Notes: generated from the letters alone by a model not told the origin. A DNA stretch of 64,000 nt from Bacteroidales bacterium UBA3754 (GCA_002371705.1 DFGI01000019.1:31800-95799); one strand, 5' to 3'. Shown: positions 53,028 to 63,081, numbered from the stretch's first letter. A program made the numbers and translations.

Positions 53028-56000
53028 ATGAATACAACACATCTATCAGTCAAGAAAACGGTAATAGCACTTATAGTAGGTCTGTTATCAAGTTTTGTGG
53101 TTTTTTCACAAACGCCAACTATGGAGTGGAGTGTGAATGTGGAAAATCTAAAAGTTGGATATAGTGGGCTTATAACCATTCGAGGAGAAAATAACACAAA
53201 TGCTTCAATTGGAATATCAAATATAACTTTGCCAAGTTATCAGGGAGTGGAGATTCTACAAAATCCTCCAGCAAAGGTTTTACTTAACGGAGTGTCTTCT
53301 AATTTCTATGCGGCAGAATACCAGTATAATCCGTATGGTGTTGTATATGTGCAACCCCATTCTTCCATAGAATTGTCCTATCGTGTTGCGGCGAAGTGTG
53401 AGGCAATCTATGAGGCAGGAGATTCAATTACGGTGCTTGAGCAAGGAAAAATCAAATATTCAAACGGCACGGAGGAAAATCTTGACAGAGCGTCATTCTC
53501 AATATCATATCCAAGATTACAACTTGTTGATAAACGAATGATTATTGGCGAAGAGAATCAGGCAGATTTGATTCTAAAAATCGTAAATCTTATGCAGGGA
53601 GTTCCTGCTCAAAATATCCGATTCAATATAAACTTCACCAATGATGCACGCCCATTGTCACAAGATATGTACGCTCAAATTTCAAAAGACGGAGAACATT
53701 GGTCTAACTCGATTTGGACAGGGGGCAGTTACAACAATCCTTCGGAATTTAATTTCACAAATGCAAATTTACAAAATATTGGATTAGAAGGTTTGCAATA
53801 TGGCGATACGCTTTATGTAAAATATGCTTTACAATTAACGCCGTCAATTTCATCCTATCCACTTGAATATGAATTACTTTTTGCTGATAGTTTAGGTAAT
53901 TATTGTTCTAATCAAACAGAACGAGGAACTATCTCTATACTTCGACAAACAGGCATACCAAATTTAACAATTTCACAAAAGGATATTGAGCCATTTGATT
54001 TTTGTGGTACGCAAAACGGAAGAATGGCAGTTACCATTAAGAATATAGGCGACGGAGTTGCATATATAAACACAATCAGTCTTGGAAATGGATACGTAAT
54101 ACCTCAATCCGCCCAAATTGCAGGAGTAAATGTATTGGGGGCATCGGGACGAGTATCCATGCCAACCACCAACATAGACGGTGATGGCGGGTTGGAAGAT
54201 GTGAATAGGGATAATAACTATTCTGAATTAGCGGCAGGAGATTCCATCACAATAGAAGTAGAATATGCTTTAAGTTCAAGTTACATTTTAGGAGCAAGTA
54301 CAACATATTCACTTACCCAAAAAGTTGAATATGTATCATCAAGCGATGATATGTTAAAAACGGTAACATCAAATCTATCAGGTGGAATTTCCGTATCAAG
54401 ACACGAGATTACAGGGGCGGATATTGTTAATTTGGAACAATCCAATAGTTATGAATATAACCTAAATCTACGGACAACGGTTTTACCCAAACTAATGTAT
54501 AGTGATTATATTTGTTATTTCTCGGCATGGGCATCCGATGGAATCACTATAAATGGTAGTTCAGATGTTTATCATGGCACATTTACCTCTGGTAATTTCA
54601 GTGAAACATTGCAATTGAAATTTGATGAAAATGCGTCTCCTTGTCACGATTATTATCTAAACATTTCTTATGGTGTTAAAAATGAGGAATGTGGACGAAC
54701 AAAAACATTGGGTAATATTAATAAATTGATTACAGTTGAAAACAACATTCAATTGAATACAAATGTCAATGATGTTCTATTAACAGATTTTACGGCTTAT
54801 AGAACAAATTATGGCTGGAAACTTTCAGATGTGAACAATATGATTCCTTATAAAAGAGAGTTGGAAAAAATTCAAAAACTTACAAGAGAAGAATCCTCCG
54901 CATCCAATGTGGTAAGCCGAGGGGATACTGTACACATGACTTTACTTGGTGAATACAATATCATTGACAATTCATACGATTTTATATCAGCAACAATTTC
55001 TAAGTCTAATTACTCGCCATTGCTGAATTATATAAGGGGGACATATCAAATAGGCAGTCGTCAAGGGGTTTTGACAAAAGCCCAGAAACCATTCTCAGAC
55101 GATTTTTATTTTAAAATACCAATAGAAACTATGGAAAGTTCGCACGATTCCATACGTATTGATGTTTGGTGTTTAGTTGAAGACCTTTCCACAAACGAAG
55201 ATGTCAACCATCTTTCTGCATACCTTCAGATGGAGAAATCAGAAGAAACAGCGGAGATACCTTGTATCATAAAAAAGCAAGACATTATAGGATTTAGAAG
55301 AAATATTAATAAGAATTCATCAACATCGTTTTGTAGGTCTAATATAAGACTTTCTACAACAAAGGGATATAACGGGGAATACAATCCAAACCTTCAGGTT
55401 AGTAAAATCACTATTTTTCGAGAAGGAGGACTTTCATTGGATAAAGATGGGTTGAGAGTTTATTTTCAAGTTCCTACAATGGAAATTCCAATTCATCTTT
55501 ATGAAGATTCAGACAAATATGAACTACGTTTCGGTAATGATGATACTTTATTATTAGATGTTTCCACACTCTCAAGATATCTTTTCGTTGACTTTCATGT
55601 ACGATATTTAAATTATGAAACATCTTCAAAAAATGTTCCCATACAGATAGAGGGAATGCCACTATACTATCTTAAACTGTCAGATAATCCCATTGTTAGC
55701 ATATCCCAACCAAATGTCGCTTCAACACAAACAAAAACAGTTTCATGGGATGTTTCCGTTTCAGGAAACACAAATGGTAAAAACTTATATTTTAAATGGA
55801 GATCAAACCAAATGCGTCTTATAGATATAAGGAACTTAGATGGTACTGTTTTAACAAAAAATGATTCTAACAAAGACTCCATATTTTTTAAGTTTCCTTT
55901 TGAGGAGGGAACATCTACACTGACTTTTACCGCCGAAGTTCAAGATTGTGCAAATAACGACACGTTGCGTTCTTTATTACAGGCAGCAATTGAATGTGAT

Positions 56001-59000
56001 GAAATAGATGAGACCGCATTTGACACGTTGGCATTGGAATATTACAACAGAAATCTTGATGCGACGGTAAACTCAATCTCACTTCCTGTAACACAACCAA
56101 CATTTGAAACACGATATATGAATTTATGCGACACTGCGTATTATTCATTCCAAATCAGCAACTTAGGGGCAGACACTTCAAACATTTCATTTTGGTTGGA
56201 CAACATTTCCGAGAATGTCAATGTGAAAACAGTGGAAGCAAACATTGATTCCGATACATATCAACTCGGTAATTATAATACTCCGTCAAGCAGAAACATT
56301 ACAACAGATGTATTAAGAAATTCTTCGACTGATAATATAGATGAAGCCAATACGATTGTAAATATTGGGTTATCTGTTGAATGTGACCCAACAAAAAATC
56401 ACATAGATATTACCAAACCAATAAATGCTCACGTTTTACGATACGACATTTGTAACAACCCTATACAAGAAGATTTTTCTATTAAACCCAATATAAAGGG
56501 GTTTGAAAATATGGACAGCATACGTTTTACCGCCATTGCCGATGATTTCAACAATCAGGGAATAGGAACGGTTTCGGTGTCGTTGCAAAACAACGATTTA
56601 CAATTGATTGACAGCGTTGATTTTACAGTAATACTGCCAGAAGGACTTGAATATGTTGAAAATTCAACCACTCCTAATTATTTCAGTTCTATACAGAATG
56701 ACGGACAAAGTGTGGTATGGGCGTTTGAACGGAATAAACATGTGGATGGAAATGAAAACTTGCAGTTTACATTCCAAGTCAGAAATGCGAACAGATGTGA
56801 ACGGCGCAATGATACCCTAAAAATGGCAACCTCATTGGAACGTACTCTGCATGGCAGTTGTGGTGACGCATGTTTAGTTAAGAAAACAAGTGATACCATT
56901 CAAATAACTATGCAACAAGAACCAGTCAAACTGATAGAAAGTATTACGACGGACAAAAATTCCGTTTGTGCAGGAGATTCGTTCATTGTTTCCGTTCAAG
57001 ACAACAACAACGGCATATACACGTTATCAGCCGAACCGACGGGCATGGTTTCGATAGATGGAAATACCATAACAACAAATCCACAAGTTTCGGGACACGT
57101 GACGATAAAAGCGACCGCGACAGACGGTGATTGTCAAGACGAGGCACAAACAACAGTTACTATAAAGGCTTTGCCACATCCAGCCATTAGCCCATTGGAT
57201 ACTTCTATTGTTGAAAAAGGTAAAAGTATTCCATTGTTTGCGTATCCTGCTGGCGGAGTATGGTCGGGAACGGATGTGAAGGAATATGGTGAGTTCAAAG
57301 CAAACCATTCGGGAGTTCATACCATATACTACACCGTAACGAATGGAGAATGTAGTAACACTGACTCCGTACAAATCACTGTCGTTTCGTGTGATAAGGA
57401 AATATTTATAGAACCAGAGACTTTGAATGTTTCGGAACAAGCGTCTATAATAACAATTCCTGTTAGCATTTCGCCAATCGAAGAGTGTGGTTATTGTTCA
57501 GAGTTGCGAAGTATGAAATTCAATATAACATTTGATGGCGATGTCCTTGATTATAGCGGTGCTGAATTACAACAGCTGCAACAATCTGTCGATATGTACG
57601 ACAGACTTGAAAACAATACTGTTGTAGTACAGCTATATTCAAATACAGTGAATGGTTTTGTAACAGATGGTGGAGAACTTTTGTATCTTACATTCAACGT
57701 AAAGCGGAATGAAAACACAGATGTTTCCATATCTAACGGATATTACAACGGAGAATACGCTTCCGATAACTTGACAGGCGATATGATTAGCATATTCTAC
57801 ATGCCAAAACCTACAGTTACACTGCACGATACAGTATTCTGTGCAGGTGGTCAGGTAGAACTTGTTCCTGTGGTTGATAATCCATCTAATGGAGAACTAC
57901 GGTATGTTTGGAATACTCGTCAAAGTACACCAACCCTTACTGTTTCAAGGGCAGGTGATTATGTCGTAACGGTTTATGACAGTTTTGATTCGTATGATAG
58001 CAAACATGTTGTCGTAAGCGAAGCCCCTGCGATAATTGCGGGACTTGCCGACACTGCATTTTGTGAAGGAATGTCGGTTACACTTCAACCCGATGTTACA
58101 CAGGGAGAAATATCTCAATATGAGTGGAACACAGGCGAAAATACCGCCGCTATCAGCGTATCTTCCGCCGGCACATATACGGTGACAATGACCGACATTT
58201 ACGGCTGTACATCGGGCGTTCCCGCAAATGTGACAGTGAATGAGAACAGCGAGATACCTGTATTTACGTATAACAGAAATAATATGGACAGTTATACGGC
58301 TACCATTTCTAATGCTGTTGAAAACAACGTGTATATGTGGCACGGTAGCGAGGGCGTTACGTTTGATTCAAATCAGTCACCGTCTGTAACAATCTCTGTC
58401 GCGTCATATCCTGCGGCAATCTGTGTGGAATCCCAAGATGAGAACGGATGTACATCCGTTTCCCATTGCGATACAATACCATTGACACCGCCGATTAGTA
58501 TTGCTGGGAATAGAGTGATTTGTTTTAGCCAACAGGAGCCAGTCGTTACCACTGATTATCGCATAAATGAGCCAAAATTCAATGCTCAATATGAATGGGA
58601 GGTTACAAACAATGCCCAACTCTTTCAACATAATGCTCAAGAAGCATCCATACAATTCCGTGTAGGTATGGGTACAGTTTCATTGACTGTTAGAGAACGA
58701 ATAAATGGAGAAATAACCAGAGAAACCACGATAGCCATAGAGCAACGCATACGACCAAACGATTTGAACTATCAAAACTTGGGAGATAACAATGTGTGCA
58801 ACACTGCCGAGAACGTGATATATACCGTTTCGGGCAACGCTTCGGAATACCATTGGGAAGTTCCTGCAAATGCCGAAATCGTTTCGGGGCAAGGGACAAA
58901 CCAGATAGCGGTTAATTTCAACGGGACATCGGGTAACATTGTGGTACACGCTCAAAATGGAGAAGGTTGTTTGAGTTATGGTGGTGTCTATTATAGTGTG

Positions 59001-59327
59001 AATGTCAACGGTGATTGTCCTCCGCAGGAATATTCTCTAAAATCCTTGACGTTGAGCGATGAGGAACAAAACGAAAATGACGGAACATCACTTGACATAG
59101 CGGAAACATATTTGAATGTATATCCTCTACCTGTAAAGCATATTTTGACAATATCGACAAATGCAACTATTCAACGAGTAATCGTATATGATGTAGTCGG
59201 CGGTATTGTTATGCAGAAACAAAACGTAACTCAAATAGATGTTTCCAACCTGTTGGCTGGTAACTACTTTGTACAAATAGAAACAGACAAAGGCACGTTT
59301 ACCAAACCGATAGTTGTGGTGAAATAA
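53028..59327 (+). CDS. Giant T9SS-exported protein E with cohesin-like domain
   Basis: 2099 residues. Signal peptide ending LLSSFVVFSQ; residues to about 1330 parallel protein A; then PKD/Ig-like segments (CAGDSFIVSV, GGVWSGTDVKEYGEF). Residues about 1456-1592 read like a cohesin domain: IITIPVSISP, RSMKFNITFDGDVLDYSGAEL, VVQLYSNTVNGFVTDGGELLYLTFNVKRN. More Ig-like units of the type YEWNTGENTAAISVSSAGTYTVTMTD follow, and from about 2029 a T9SS sorting tail (LNVYPLPVKHILTIS...LLAGNYFVQIETDKGTFTKPIVVVK). Last gene of the operon. Inferred role: surface-anchored scaffold that could bind the dockerin-like end of A. Confidence 0.85.
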   Translation: MNTTHLSVKKTVIALIVGLLSSFVVFSQTPTMEWSVNVENLKVGYSGLITIRGENNTNASIGISNITLPSYQGVEILQNPPAKVLLNGVSSNFYAAEYQYNPYGVVYVQPHSSIELSYRVAAKCEAIYEAGDSITVLEQGKIKYSNGTEENLDRASFSISYPRLQLVDKRMIIGEENQADLILKIVNLMQGVPAQNIRFNINFTNDARPLSQDMYAQISKDGEHWSNSIWTGGSYNNPSEFNFTNANLQNIGLEGLQYGDTLYVKYALQLTPSISSYPLEYELLFADSLGNYCSNQTERGTISILRQTGIPNLTISQKDIEPFDFCGTQNGRMAVTIKNIGDGVAYINTISLGNGYVIPQSAQIAGVNVLGASGRVSMPTTNIDGDGGLEDVNRDNNYSELAAGDSITIEVEYALSSSYILGASTTYSLTQKVEYVSSSDDMLKTVTSNLSGGISVSRHEITGADIVNLEQSNSYEYNLNLRTTVLPKLMYSDYICYFSAWASDGITINGSSDVYHGTFTSGNFSETLQLKFDENASPCHDYYLNISYGVKNEECGRTKTLGNINKLITVENNIQLNTNVNDVLLTDFTAYRTNYGWKLSDVNNMIPYKRELEKIQKLTREESSASNVVSRGDTVHMTLLGEYNIIDNSYDFISATISKSNYSPLLNYIRGTYQIGSRQGVLTKAQKPFSDDFYFKIPIETMESSHDSIRIDVWCLVEDLSTNEDVNHLSAYLQMEKSEETAEIPCIIKKQDIIGFRRNINKNSSTSFCRSNIRLSTTKGYNGEYNPNLQVSKITIFREGGLSLDKDGLRVYFQVPTMEIPIHLYEDSDKYELRFGNDDTLLLDVSTLSRYLFVDFHVRYLNYETSSKNVPIQIEGMPLYYLKLSDNPIVSISQPNVASTQTKTVSWDVSVSGNTNGKNLYFKWRSNQMRLIDIRNLDGTVLTKNDSNKDSIFFKFPFEEGTSTLTFTAEVQDCANNDTLRSLLQAAIECDEIDETAFDTLALEYYNRNLDATVNSISLPVTQPTFETRYMNLCDTAYYSFQISNLGADTSNISFWLDNISENVNVKTVEANIDSDTYQLGNYNTPSSRNITTDVLRNSSTDNIDEANTIVNIGLSVECDPTKNHIDITKPINAHVLRYDICNNPIQEDFSIKPNIKGFENMDSIRFTAIADDFNNQGIGTVSVSLQNNDLQLIDSVDFTVILPEGLEYVENSTTPNYFSSIQNDGQSVVWAFERNKHVDGNENLQFTFQVRNANRCERRNDTLKMATSLERTLHGSCGDACLVKKTSDTIQITMQQEPVKLIESITTDKNSVCAGDSFIVSVQDNNNGIYTLSAEPTGMVSIDGNTITTNPQVSGHVTIKATATDGDCQDEAQTTVTIKALPHPAISPLDTSIVEKGKSIPLFAYPAGGVWSGTDVKEYGEFKANHSGVHTIYYTVTNGECSNTDSVQITVVSCDKEIFIEPETLNVSEQASIITIPVSISPIEECGYCSELRSMKFNITFDGDVLDYSGAELQQLQQSVDMYDRLENNTVVVQLYSNTVNGFVTDGGELLYLTFNVKRNENTDVSISNGYYNGEYASDNLTGDMISIFYMPKPTVTLHDTVFCAGGQVELVPVVDNPSNGELRYVWNTRQSTPTLTVSRAGDYVVTVYDSFDSYDSKHVVVSEAPAIIAGLADTAFCEGMSVTLQPDVTQGEISQYEWNTGENTAAISVSSAGTYTVTMTDIYGCTSGVPANVTVNENSEIPVFTYNRNNMDSYTATISNAVENNVYMWHGSEGVTFDSNQSPSVTISVASYPAAICVESQDENGCTSVSHCDTIPLTPPISIAGNRVICFSQQEPVVTTDYRINEPKFNAQYEWEVTNNAQLFQHNAQEASIQFRVGMGTVSLTVRERINGEITRETTIAIEQRIRPNDLNYQNLGDNNVCNTAENVIYTVSGNASEYHWEVPANAEIVSGQGTNQIAVNFNGTSGNIVVHAQNGEGCLSYGGVYYSVNVNGDCPPQEYSLKSLTLSDEEQNENDGTSLDIAETYLNVYPLPVKHILTISTNATIQRVIVYDVVGGIVMQKQNVTQIDVSNLLAGNYFVQIETDKGTFTKPIVVVK

Positions 59328-59487
59328 TAACTATTCATTGATAAAGATAAATACAGTAAACACATCTAAATGATTTTCGACTGAAACTGTTTTTCGTTTG
59401 TTGATAGTAGTAAGCGAATCGTTGTTTTTTGAATATTGAGATTATTATATTGCAATATCCAACAAGTCATTTTCGTGGTTATTCGGT

Positions 59488-59512
59488 AAACATTCACAAT
59501 CTATTTTTCAAA
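59488..59512. repeat. 25-bp perfect direct repeat, right copy (island boundary)
   Basis: Second copy of 42979-43003, lying 16 nt upstream of the -7 element of the sigma-54 activator gene. Confidence 0.92.
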
Positions 59513-59527
59513 CTCTGAGAATTTTTG

Positions 59528-59535
59528 TACTTTTG
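59528..59535 (+). promoter_or_regulatory. -7 promoter element of the sigma-54 activator gene
   Basis: TACTTTTG, exact consensus, 15 nt before the ATG at 59550. Confidence 0.65.
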
Positions 59536-59549
59536 GGAAATTTTCTGGT

Positions 59550-60809
59550 ATGGATAAGACAGTTCAATCGGTAAAGCAAAATTTGGGCATTATTGGCAAT
59601 TCGCCCCGCTTGGACAATGCGGTGGAGATTGCGCTTCAGATTGCTCCCACTAACCTTTCCGTCCTTATTATGGGCGAAAGTGGCGTTGGTAAAGAGGCGT
59701 TTTCGCAAATCATCCACAAAAATAGCTTACGAAAAGATAAAAAATATATTGCAATCAACTGCGGTGCAATTCCCGAAGGAACTATTGATTCGGAGTTGTT
59801 CGGTCACGTAAAAGGTTCGTTTACGGGTGCTGTGGGCGACCGCAAAGGTTATTTTGAAACGGTGAATGGTGGTACGATTTTTCTTGATGAGGTTGGCGAA
59901 CTTCCCAAATCAACGCAGTCGCGGTTGCTTCGTGTGCTTGAGTCGGGGGAATTCATTCCTGTTGGCGCATCGAATGTGCAAAAAACCGATGTGCGCATTG
60001 TGGCGGCTACCAATGTTGATTTGCAGAAAGCGATAGAAGCGGGCAAATTCCGCGAGGATTTGTATTATCGTCTGAACACAGTTCCTATTCGGATTCCGCC
60101 GCTCCGCGAGCGACAAGATGACATATATGCGTTGTTCCGCAAGTTTGTGAACGAAACTGCCGCACAGTACCGTCGTCCACGCATTGATTTGAGCGAAGCG
60201 GCCAAACGGATGTTGCTGTCGTATCGGTGGCCGGGAAATATTCGCCAACTGAAGAATATTTCCGAACAAATAGCCATGTTGGAGGACGGGCCAATCGTTT
60301 CCGAAGAAGATTTAAAGAAATATCTTCCCGACTACGGTCAATCGCATTTGCCAGCGGTGAATCCAGCCGCGTCGGATGCCACGTATGCGTCGGAACGAGA
60401 AATCATTTTCAAGCTGATGCTTGATATGAAAAAAGATATGGACGACCTTAAAAAGCTGGTGAACAATATGATACAGTCGGGCGGACAATATCATCCGTCG
60501 TCGTTGCTCAACGACCAACCGAAAGACAAGGATTTTTATCCTGAAGATTTTGTGGATGTGCGGCAGGAGGAAACGCCAATCAATATAGTTGGCTCACCCA
60601 CAACACGTTCCAATATTGCCCGTGACGAAACTCATATAATTGACACGCAGGAAATTAAAGAAGAATCATTATCTTTGGCGAACAATGAAGTCGCGTTTAT
60701 AAAGAAAGCGCTCCAAAAGTTCAATGGCAAACGGAAACTTGCCGCCGAGGAACTTGGCATTTCAGAACGAACGTTGTACCGAAAAATTAAAGAATACAAT
60801 ATTCAGTGA
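59550..60809 (+). CDS. Sigma-54-dependent transcriptional activator without receiver domain
   Basis: 419 residues. AAA+ activator domain with Walker A MGESGVGKEAF (K48), the sigma-54 contact loop GSFTGA (residues 89-94, Ser in place of the usual Ala), Walker B TIFLDEVGEL (D113, E114), and arginine-finger region FREDLYYRLNTVPIRIPPLRER. A variable linker precedes a C-terminal Fis-type HTH (GKRKLAAEELGISERTLYRKIKEYN). No N-terminal receiver. Gene order activator-lptE-TPR-secG is conserved in Bacteroides relatives, so this is core genome. The start overlaps no neighbour; the end overlaps the next gene by 4 nt. Confidence 0.93.
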   Translation: MDKTVQSVKQNLGIIGNSPRLDNAVEIALQIAPTNLSVLIMGESGVGKEAFSQIIHKNSLRKDKKYIAINCGAIPEGTIDSELFGHVKGSFTGAVGDRKGYFETVNGGTIFLDEVGELPKSTQSRLLRVLESGEFIPVGASNVQKTDVRIVAATNVDLQKAIEAGKFREDLYYRLNTVPIRIPPLRERQDDIYALFRKFVNETAAQYRRPRIDLSEAAKRMLLSYRWPGNIRQLKNISEQIAMLEDGPIVSEEDLKKYLPDYGQSHLPAVNPAASDATYASEREIIFKLMLDMKKDMDDLKKLVNNMIQSGGQYHPSSLLNDQPKDKDFYPEDFVDVRQEETPINIVGSPTTRSNIARDETHIIDTQEIKEESLSLANNEVAFIKKALQKFNGKRKLAAEELGISERTLYRKIKEYNIQ

Positions 60810-61309
60810 AAAAACTATTCATATATATATTGATTTGTGCGTTGGGTTGCTCGGGCTGCTCCATCAACTATTCGTTGTCGGGAGCATCGATTTCGCCTGA
60901 CGTGAAAACATTTTCGGTTGCGTATATCGCCAATCATGCGGCAAACAAGCAGGCCACGCTCAGCGATGTGTTCACCGAAGGTTTGAAAGATAAATTCCGT
61001 TCCACGGCTGGTTTGTCGCTGGTTTCATCGAATGGAGATTTGCAATTTTCAGGAAATATTGTTGACTATTCAACGTCGTACGAAGGTGTTACAGCAAGTC
61101 AATTGGCGGCGCAGACAAGACTTACGATTTCCGTCCAAATAAAATTCGTGAACAAAACCGACGAAAAACAGAATTACGACAAACGATTTTCCGCATACCG
61201 TGATTTTGACGCGACGGAAAGTCTCTCAAATGTTGAAGATGTATTGATAAAAGAACTTTCCGAGGAAATTATTGAGTCAATTTTTATGGAAAGTGTAGCA
61301 AATTGGTGA
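60806..61309 (+). CDS. LptE-like LPS-assembly lipoprotein
   Basis: 167 residues starting at GTG, which overlaps the stop of the sigma-54 activator gene (GTGA). Lipobox CALGCSGCS; mature part with SINYSLSGASISPDVKTFSVAYI, LSDVFTEGLKDKFRS and SGNIVDYSTSYEGVTASQLAAQTRLTISVQI, the pattern of Bacteroidota LptE. LptE plugs the LptD barrel that inserts lipopolysaccharide into the outer membrane. The unusual GTG start follows from the coupling. Confidence 0.88.
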   Translation: MKKLFIYILICALGCSGCSINYSLSGASISPDVKTFSVAYIANHAANKQATLSDVFTEGLKDKFRSTAGLSLVSSNGDLQFSGNIVDYSTSYEGVTASQLAAQTRLTISVQIKFVNKTDEKQNYDKRFSAYRDFDATESLSNVEDVLIKELSEEIIESIFMESVANW

Positions 61310-61310
61310 T

Positions 61311-62693
61311 ATGGGATTAAACAAGAAACAAATTAAGGAACTTATCGGCAATCCCGAGGAAATTTCGGCAGACGAAGTAAAAAAATTGGCTTCGCTGATA
61401 AAGGATTATCCCTATTTCCAAACGGCGCGCCTATTGTATTCGAAAGGTCTGCAAAATGCTGAATCTGTTGATTTCGATGCTTCGTTGCAACTTACCGCAA
61501 CGTACGCCGCCGACCGAAAAAAATTGTACGTGCTTTTGTATGGCGAAAACACTGAAACGTTTGTCCATTCGGAATCTGTTGAGGTGAAACCTCAAGAACC
61601 TGTTGCTGAGCCTGTTTCACCGACAAATGAAGAAAAAACAGAGCCCGTTTCTGAAACACCAATGGAAGAAGAACCTGTTGCCCAGCAAGTAGAAGAAGTT
61701 CAGCAGGTTGCGGAAGTAATTGTGGAAAAAACGAAGCCAGAATCAGTTCCAACAGAAAATGCAGCGGTAGAAGAACCTACTGTTCAACAAGTGGAAGAGG
61801 TTCAACAAGTTACGGAGGACATTGTGGAAGAAATCAAAACAGAAGTTGAAGAAAATGTTGAATCTGCACAGTCTGTTGAAGTTCAAAATTCTACGGAATC
61901 CTCTGAAGAAGTTGATTCGTTTGTTGTAAACGAAATCGTGGAAACTACGAACCAACCTGAAGAAAAAATCGACGCTGTTCCTGTTGTTGACGAACCAAAA
62001 CAAGAAAATGTTGCTGTTGAGCCAGTTGCAGAAGTGGAAAAAACAGCTGTGCCAACAGTAAAACCAATTTTCTCCGAGCCGATAATCAAGGCAGTTACTG
62101 AAGATGCTCCGAAAAATGAGTCGCTGGCGGAACGAATTCTTCGGGAATGCCGCGAGCGCAAAGAACGTGAGGCAAACAAGCAGAATGAGCCTGTTGCGCA
62201 AGTCTCCAATCCAGAAAAAGAAGAAAAACAACCGCTCGCGGAGGATGAATTGTTGGATGTTTCGTTTGACAGTGCTGCCACGCCGGAATCTGGAAATGAC
62301 GCACAGTCAGAACAAGCTCCGCTCGTGTTTGAAATGCTTGACGAAGAGCTAAAGGTTTCAAATCCAGTGGAAAAAAACGAAAGACACGATTGGTTTGAAC
62401 GTTCGGGCGGTTGGAAAAACACAGAGTCCGATTTCAATTTGATTGACAAGTTTATTTTGGAAAATCCAAAAATGCCAAAATTTGATGCCCATTTAGCAGA
62501 AAATACCGAAGACCTTGCGCTGGAATGCGTTCCAGAGCAGGAGTGCGTAACCGAATCTATGGCGAAAATCTATATAAAACAGCAACTTTTTAACAAAGCA
62601 ATTGAAATCTACGAAAAATTGCGTTTGAAATATCCAGAAAAAAGTGTTTACTTTGCGAACCGAATTTCAGAAGTACAAGAATTAAAAAAGTAA
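61311..62693 (+). CDS. TPR-containing protein with long acidic linker
   Basis: 460 residues. The first 80 residues resemble a helical domain found in Bacteroidota proteins at this locus (IKDYPYFQTARLLYSKGLQNAESVDFDASLQLTATYAADRKKLY). Residues about 85-350 are rich in E, V, P and Q with an internal duplication (VAQQVEEVQQVAE and TVQQVEEVQQVTE). The C-terminus contains a TPR-like unit (MAKIYIKQQLFNKAIEIYEKLRLKYPEKSVYFANRI). No signal peptide, so cytoplasmic. Lies 1 nt after lptE and 6 nt before secG; function unknown. Confidence 0.85.
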   Translation: MGLNKKQIKELIGNPEEISADEVKKLASLIKDYPYFQTARLLYSKGLQNAESVDFDASLQLTATYAADRKKLYVLLYGENTETFVHSESVEVKPQEPVAEPVSPTNEEKTEPVSETPMEEEPVAQQVEEVQQVAEVIVEKTKPESVPTENAAVEEPTVQQVEEVQQVTEDIVEEIKTEVEENVESAQSVEVQNSTESSEEVDSFVVNEIVETTNQPEEKIDAVPVVDEPKQENVAVEPVAEVEKTAVPTVKPIFSEPIIKAVTEDAPKNESLAERILRECRERKEREANKQNEPVAQVSNPEKEEKQPLAEDELLDVSFDSAATPESGNDAQSEQAPLVFEMLDEELKVSNPVEKNERHDWFERSGGWKNTESDFNLIDKFILENPKMPKFDAHLAENTEDLALECVPEQECVTESMAKIYIKQQLFNKAIEIYEKLRLKYPEKSVYFANRISEVQELKK

Positions 62694-62699
62694 AGGAAT

Positions 62700-63011
62700 A
62701 TGGTAGTCATTAATGTATTGTTGATAATTGTAAGTGTATTATTGGTTTGTATCGTGTTAATCCAAAATTCAAAAGGCGGCGGTCTTATGTCGTCACGATA
62801 CGAAATGGGCGTGGCCCGCACAACCGACTTTGTTGAAAAGGCAACGTGGACTTTGGCGGGAGCGTTGGTGGTTCTTTGTATAGTCCTTACAGCTTTGTTG
62901 CCAACACAAAACGGAGTGAAAGAATCTCGTTCAATGTTCGAGGACAACGCTCCATCGGTACAAATGAACGTTCCTTCTGATGTGCCAACAGCAGAAGATT
63001 TTCAAGAGTAA
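62700..63011 (+). CDS. secG: Preprotein translocase subunit SecG
   Basis: 103 residues with two membrane helices (3-22 and 52-72) and the SecG core VLIQNSKGGGLMSS. Partner of SecYE in the inner-membrane translocon. Last gene of the activator-lptE-TPR-secG operon, followed by a terminator. Confidence 0.93.
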   Translation: MVVINVLLIIVSVLLVCIVLIQNSKGGGLMSSRYEMGVARTTDFVEKATWTLAGALVVLCIVLTALLPTQNGVKESRSMFEDNAPSVQMNVPSDVPTAEDFQE

Positions 63012-63045
63012 AGAGTAATTTTGTTTTCATAAGGTTTTTTGGTTG

Positions 63046-63081
63046 GAGGTGTCAATATGTCATACTATTGACACCTTTTTT
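63046..63081 (+). terminator. Terminator after secG
   Basis: 11-bp stem AGGTGTCAATA / TATTGACACCT, 8-nt loop, then a T-run. Confidence 0.9.

Larger units (their letters stand above)
43004..59487. other. Putative 16.5-kb accessory island encoding a surface protein complex
   Basis: Everything between the two 25-bp repeats: a palindrome, one promoter and five consecutive plus-strand genes. By eye the base composition is more A/T-rich than the flanking pyrF and sigma-54 activator genes. No integrase or transposase gene is inside, so if it was mobile the enzyme acted in trans or has been lost. Confidence 0.6.

Noticed and set aside
61743..62449. Long minus-strand frames opposite the acidic linker of the TPR protein
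   Set aside because: They mirror the repetitive Glu/Val/Pro codons (giving Phe- or Ser-rich translations) and have no features of their own.
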